Part shown: positions 5,091-7,391 of the stretch, piece by piece
Layout of the letters: each line of letters begins with the position of its first letter
How positions within the stretch are numbered: the first letter of the stretch is position 1
DNA from: JBFXDW01 sp050180745
GTDB lineage: Bacteria; Pseudomonadota; Alphaproteobacteria; UBA9219
Assembly: GCA_050180745.1 (NCBI GenBank)
Contig: JBFXDW010000084.1
Location: 1 to 7,391 of the forward strand
Direction of reading: 5' to 3'
Length of the DNA stretch: 7,391 bases
Position numbers and translations under genes: made by a program
Notes under the pieces: model-generated
Seen by the model: the letters and a program-made list of their open reading frames with translations, nothing else
What the model was told of the DNA's origin: nothing
The model's database searches: none

Positions 5091-5294
5091 ATGACACAGA
5101 ATCATGATGAAATCACCCTCACACTAACGCGCAAAGAAGCGGAGGCGGTGCTGCGTGTTCTTAAGCCCTTTGCCCTTCCCTATAAGCAGGAAGAAGGAGA
5201 CAAGGACCTCCCCTTCGCTAAACGGGCTGAAAAGGATTTTGATGCCGTCCGTGTCTCGCTCATAGGACAAATGATTGGAAAGCTAGGAAAATAA
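5091..5294 (+). CDS. Small protein of unknown function
   Basis: A 67-residue protein I do not recognise. It starts with a likely strand (EITLTLTRKEAEAV, residues 7-20) running into a helix, followed by a charged stretch (KQEEGDKDLPFAKRAEKDF) and a short C-terminal helix (AVRVSLIGQMIGKLGK). There is no membrane segment, signal peptide or Cys pair. AGGGGA (5081-5086) just before the ATG is a good ribosome site. It begins 18 bp after hicB2 and ends 11 bp before the membrane-protein gene, so it is probably cotranscribed with both. It could be an accessory to the toxin-antitoxin module or the first gene of a separate cargo set; the sequence does not decide. Confidence 0.7.
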   Translation: MTQNHDEITLTLTRKEAEAVLRVLKPFALPYKQEEGDKDLPFAKRAEKDFDAVRVSLIGQMIGKLGK

Positions 5295-5305
5295 AAGATA
5301 AAAAC

Positions 5306-5932
5306 ATGCCAGAATCAAAAACCCTCAAAGAACTATTCAACATCCTAGAAAGCTTGCACAAAGAAGGCCATGAGAGTGTATTGGTAACAAACTTAATTAA
5401 GTATCTTGCAGATAAGAACGCAGGTCATGAGCTGGCACAAAAAGATTTTGAGAACACCTGTCGATCAAACGAGATTCGTACTCCAATAAATGTTGAATTG
5501 CTTAAAGCCGAGATCGAGGCTGGGGGAAGCGCATTAAAAACAGCTATCCTGATAAACGGAGGGGCAACCATTGCTCTGCTCGCATTTATCGGCAACCTCA
5601 TCACACGCACAAATACTGAAAGTCACACATCACTTTTCTCGGCATTCATCACACCGCTTATATTATTTGTTGCTGGTGTTGGTTTTGCCAGTGCTGCCAT
5701 GGCCATACGTTATATAACTCAATTTTTTTACACAAGCTGTGATGTTAGGGGCGCCAAAACAGAACGACACGCAAAAAAAGCACACATTATCACAATAATC
5801 TTAGGAGTATTGTCTTTGATAGCGTTTATTGCTGGGGGAACATCATCTTATCAGAACCTGAACTTATACGTAAAAGAGAAAAAGCCAAACCAGTCCAAAG
5901 AGTGTACCATCATAACCCTCCCACAGTCATAA
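5306..5932 (+). CDS. Three-helix membrane protein, unknown function
   Basis: A 208-residue protein with no recognised family. Residues 1-75 are soluble, helical and charged. Three hydrophobic segments follow at about 78-99, 112-134 and 159-178, then a short polar tail. No signal peptide is seen. With an odd number of membrane spans, the large N-terminal region and the tail should face opposite sides. Translation probably relies on coupling: only 11 bases follow the previous stop, and no clear ribosome site precedes the ATG. Base composition is AT-rich compared with the holin gene. A soluble domain plus a small membrane domain is a common shape for phage exclusion and abortive-infection effectors, but nothing in the sequence proves that role. 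Confidence 0.75.
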   Translation: MPESKTLKELFNILESLHKEGHESVLVTNLIKYLADKNAGHELAQKDFENTCRSNEIRTPINVELLKAEIEAGGSALKTAILINGGATIALLAFIGNLITRTNTESHTSLFSAFITPLILFVAGVGFASAAMAIRYITQFFYTSCDVRGAKTERHAKKAHIITIILGVLSLIAFIAGGTSSYQNLNLYVKEKKPNQSKECTIITLPQS

Positions 5933-6021
5933 GCTCTTCAATAATACCCTGCTTTGACCTCCCCTTCCCTTTCCACTTCTCAAAAAAGCAAGACAGAGCA
6001 GTGCAGTCTAAGAGGATCTCT

Positions 6022-6873
6022 ATGTCACATTTTGTCTATATTCTCGTTGAATCTGATAAGTTTAAAATTGGTCTAAGCAATAATGTACAGGCGCGTGCGA
6101 CTGCCGTTATGCCGAAGTTTATCAAAAATAAATCTTGGGCCTTACAATTCGAGAAAAGAAGAGAGGCCCATAACTGTGAACGCACACTGCACTGGCTGTT
6201 TCGTCAATACAACCTTCCTCCAATAAAAGGACAAGACGGCAGCAGCGAACTCTTTGCTCTTGACGCTTTATCAGACGTAAGAAACTTCGTAAAAAACAAC
6301 AAAAACACAATCAACTACAGTAGAATTGTACGAGGAAAAACTCTCTTTCCTCCCTCACCGCCATCCACATCAACAGCAGAAAGAAAAAGAAAGCGGACTA
6401 TAATGAGGGAAGCGTCTCGCTTCCTTACAACGAACATGATGCAACACCGCAAAAAAGGAGAGCTTCTCTCCTGTGCCCTTGAATACCTATTAGCTCAAAA
6501 CATTATCGTAGGAAAGATATTGCACAATTCACCGTGGCCAGATATTAACCCAGAAACTCTCATAGTAGTCCATTCAAAAAATGGATATGCAGGAGAGATA
6601 GCAAGGCATATTTTCGATTGCGGAGCTTTTGTTCCATGGCCTTTTAACTTCTGTCACCTATTCTCTACAGCAGTTAGTGATGATCATATCGGCCTGATAA
6701 AATCCTCCTTTGAGCGTTTTTTTACAGAATGCACAAGCTGTTCCTATTACGATAAAGCACGAGAAATAATCAGAGATATACCGATCATTCAGGATAATAG
6801 TCCTGAGATGAAGATGTATCACACTTTTCAAAAACGATGGTTTAGCGATCTCTCACTTTCATCAGGGAAGTAG
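6022..6873 (+). CDS. GIY-YIG-like (T5orf172-type) nuclease domain protein
   Basis: A 283-residue protein. Residues 1-92 resemble the T5orf172/Mug113 branch of GIY-YIG nucleases: HFVYILVESDKFKIGLS (first strand, hairpin and the K-I-G motif at 15-17), an Arg at 24 after the NNVQAR turn, then the helix HNCERTLHWLFRQY with E53, and SSELFAL (E76) before the closing helix. These folds nick or cut DNA in phages and mobile elements. Residues 118-127 are very basic (ERKRKR). Residues 135-283 are not recognised and include LIVVHSKNGYAGEIARHIF and two Cys close together (C237, C240). The ATG at 6022 is chosen for the upstream AGAGGA; an in-frame GTG at 5902 would overlap the previous gene and add unrelated residues. 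It ends 7 bp from the convergent holin gene. Confidence 0.62.
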   Translation: MSHFVYILVESDKFKIGLSNNVQARATAVMPKFIKNKSWALQFEKRREAHNCERTLHWLFRQYNLPPIKGQDGSSELFALDALSDVRNFVKNNKNTINYSRIVRGKTLFPPSPPSTSTAERKRKRTIMREASRFLTTNMMQHRKKGELLSCALEYLLAQNIIVGKILHNSPWPDINPETLIVVHSKNGYAGEIARHIFDCGAFVPWPFNFCHLFSTAVSDDHIGLIKSSFERFFTECTSCSYYDKAREIIRDIPIIQDNSPEMKMYHTFQKRWFSDLSLSSGK

Positions 6874-6887
6874 CCCCCTCCTACTTC
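6867..6887. repeat. Inverted repeat built from convergent stop codons
   Basis: GAAGTAG (6867-6873) and CTACTTC (6881-6887) are perfect complements around a seven-base loop. The stop codon TAG of the rightward gene and that of the leftward holin gene are the inner parts of the stem. There is no T-run on either side, so it is at best a weak bidirectional terminator. Confidence 0.5.
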
Positions 6888-7306
6888 GCCACGCCCTTCC
6901 ACTTCTCGACGGTGCGGAGGGAGCCGAGGCCCAGCATGCCGCAAAGAACGGTCAGGATGCTGTAAATATCAAAGGCAGGAAGTTCAACACTCTGCCCCTG
7001 CGTGGCCAAGAGAAACGCGATCAGGGGTTGCAAGATGAAATGATAGGCAAAAGCCCCACCACAGACCCAGCCGATAAAGGGCCGCCAGCCAGAGACAAAC
7101 AATGAGCCGCTTTTGGCCTCCTCGGTATTGATTTGCATTTGAGCTTTTGCAAGCTCGGTATCTGCGGCCAATAAAGCAAGTTCTCCCTTTTGCTCAAGCT
7201 CGCGCAGTTTCAGCATGCCCTCGGCCTTAGCCGTAGGATCAGGCCAAATCTTATCGGCAATCTTAGAAACGAACTCCAAGCCTGCCGTTACAGGATCAAA
7301 ACTCAT
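6881..7306 (-). CDS. Phage/GTA-type 3TM holin
   Basis: A 141-residue protein resembling the 'holin of 3TMs, for gene-transfer release' family (GTA_holin_3TM). Such holins collect in the inner membrane and open it to let endolysin reach the cell wall at lysis. Residues 1-66 include a charged helix rich in Ala, Glu and Lys (about 25-65). The family hallmark SGWRPFIGWVCG is at 72-83, at the start of a long hydrophobic region (76-100), with another membrane segment at 113-131. It ends with SLRTVEKWKGVAK, also typical. GGGGAGGTGA directly precedes the ATG, a very strong ribosome site. The probable endolysin gene ends 18 bp upstream, so the two form a leftward lysis cassette. Confidence 0.88.
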   Translation of the reverse strand: MSFDPVTAGLEFVSKIADKIWPDPTAKAEGMLKLRELEQKGELALLAADTELAKAQMQINTEEAKSGSLFVSGWRPFIGWVCGGAFAYHFILQPLIAFLLATQGQSVELPAFDIYSILTVLCGMLGLGSLRTVEKWKGVAK

Positions 7307-7324
7307 ATCTCACCTCCCCTTCTG

Positions 7325-7391
7325 TTAAATCTCATCCAGAAACGCCGTGGCGCGGTTGAGCCAACCGCTCGCAAAGCGGCTTTGATCTTTC
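7325..7391 (-). CDS. Probable endolysin, C-terminal end only
   Basis: The last 21 codons and stop of a leftward gene that continues past the window edge: KDQSRFASGW, then LNRATAFLDEI. The F-x-x-GW-x-NR pattern close to the C terminus resembles the end of peptidoglycan-binding GH108-type phage muramidases. Its place directly before a holin supports a lysis role. With so few residues the family is tentative, but the reading frame itself is well placed, ending 18 bp before the holin ATG. Confidence 0.5.
   Translation of the reverse strand, partial: KDQSRFASGWLNRATAFLDEI

Noticed and set aside
5902..6021. GTG start adding 40 residues to the GIY-YIG-like protein
   Set aside because: It overlaps the previous gene, the added residues are not family-like, and a purine-rich ribosome site precedes the ATG at 6022.
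1..7391. CRISPR array
   Set aside because: No repeated units with regular spacers were seen; the only repeats are the short operator, att and IS end sequences listed.

Overview
The window looks like the integrase-proximal end of a prophage, or a phage-derived island, in an alphaproteobacterium. Three things point to the host group. The left junction carries a 20-nt remnant matching the 3' end of a proteobacterial tRNA-Cys gene. The lysis-type gene on the right belongs to the 3TM holin family first described for alphaproteobacterial gene transfer agents. The insertion sequence is an IS5-family element of the two-frame type common in that class. No species can be named. Assignments come from reading motifs by eye; no database search was run.

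Layout, left to right. Positions 1-213 are probably chromosomal flank, with two hairpins; one is a good intrinsic terminator on the minus strand. Positions 214-233 are the attachment-site remnant. A complete tyrosine integrase reads rightward (336-1562). Next is a HicA/HicB toxin-antitoxin pair of the E. coli type (hicA1 1688-1867, hicB1 1906-2493), whose promoter lies between two matching inverted repeats. A D12-class DNA adenine methyltransferase gene follows on the minus strand (2490-4211). It is cut in two by a 907-bp IS5-family element (2824-3730) with perfect 16-bp ends and a TA target duplication. Removing the insertion restores one 270-codon frame. A hairpin-rich stretch (4232-4344) separates it from a second, unrelated HicA/HicB pair (4454-5072). 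This pair has a ribbon-helix-helix antitoxin and its own pair of operator-like inverted repeats. Three more genes follow on the same strand at short spacing: a small protein of unknown function (5091), a three-helix membrane protein (5306) and a GIY-YIG-like nuclease with an unknown C-terminal half (6022). On the minus strand, facing them, are a 3TM holin (6881-7306) and the last codons of a probable endolysin (7325-7391).

How it fits together. Integrase at one edge and lysis genes facing it suggest that everything between (1563-6880) is accessory cargo in a prophage 'moron' slot. The cargo is two addiction or defence-type toxin-antitoxin modules, a phage-type methyltransferase (now broken) and a membrane protein plus nuclease pair. 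The 5306-6873 genes look more AT-rich than the lysis genes, which would fit separate acquisition. The least explained parts are the 5091-6873 gene set, the hairpin string at 4232-4344 and the basic tail of HicB1.
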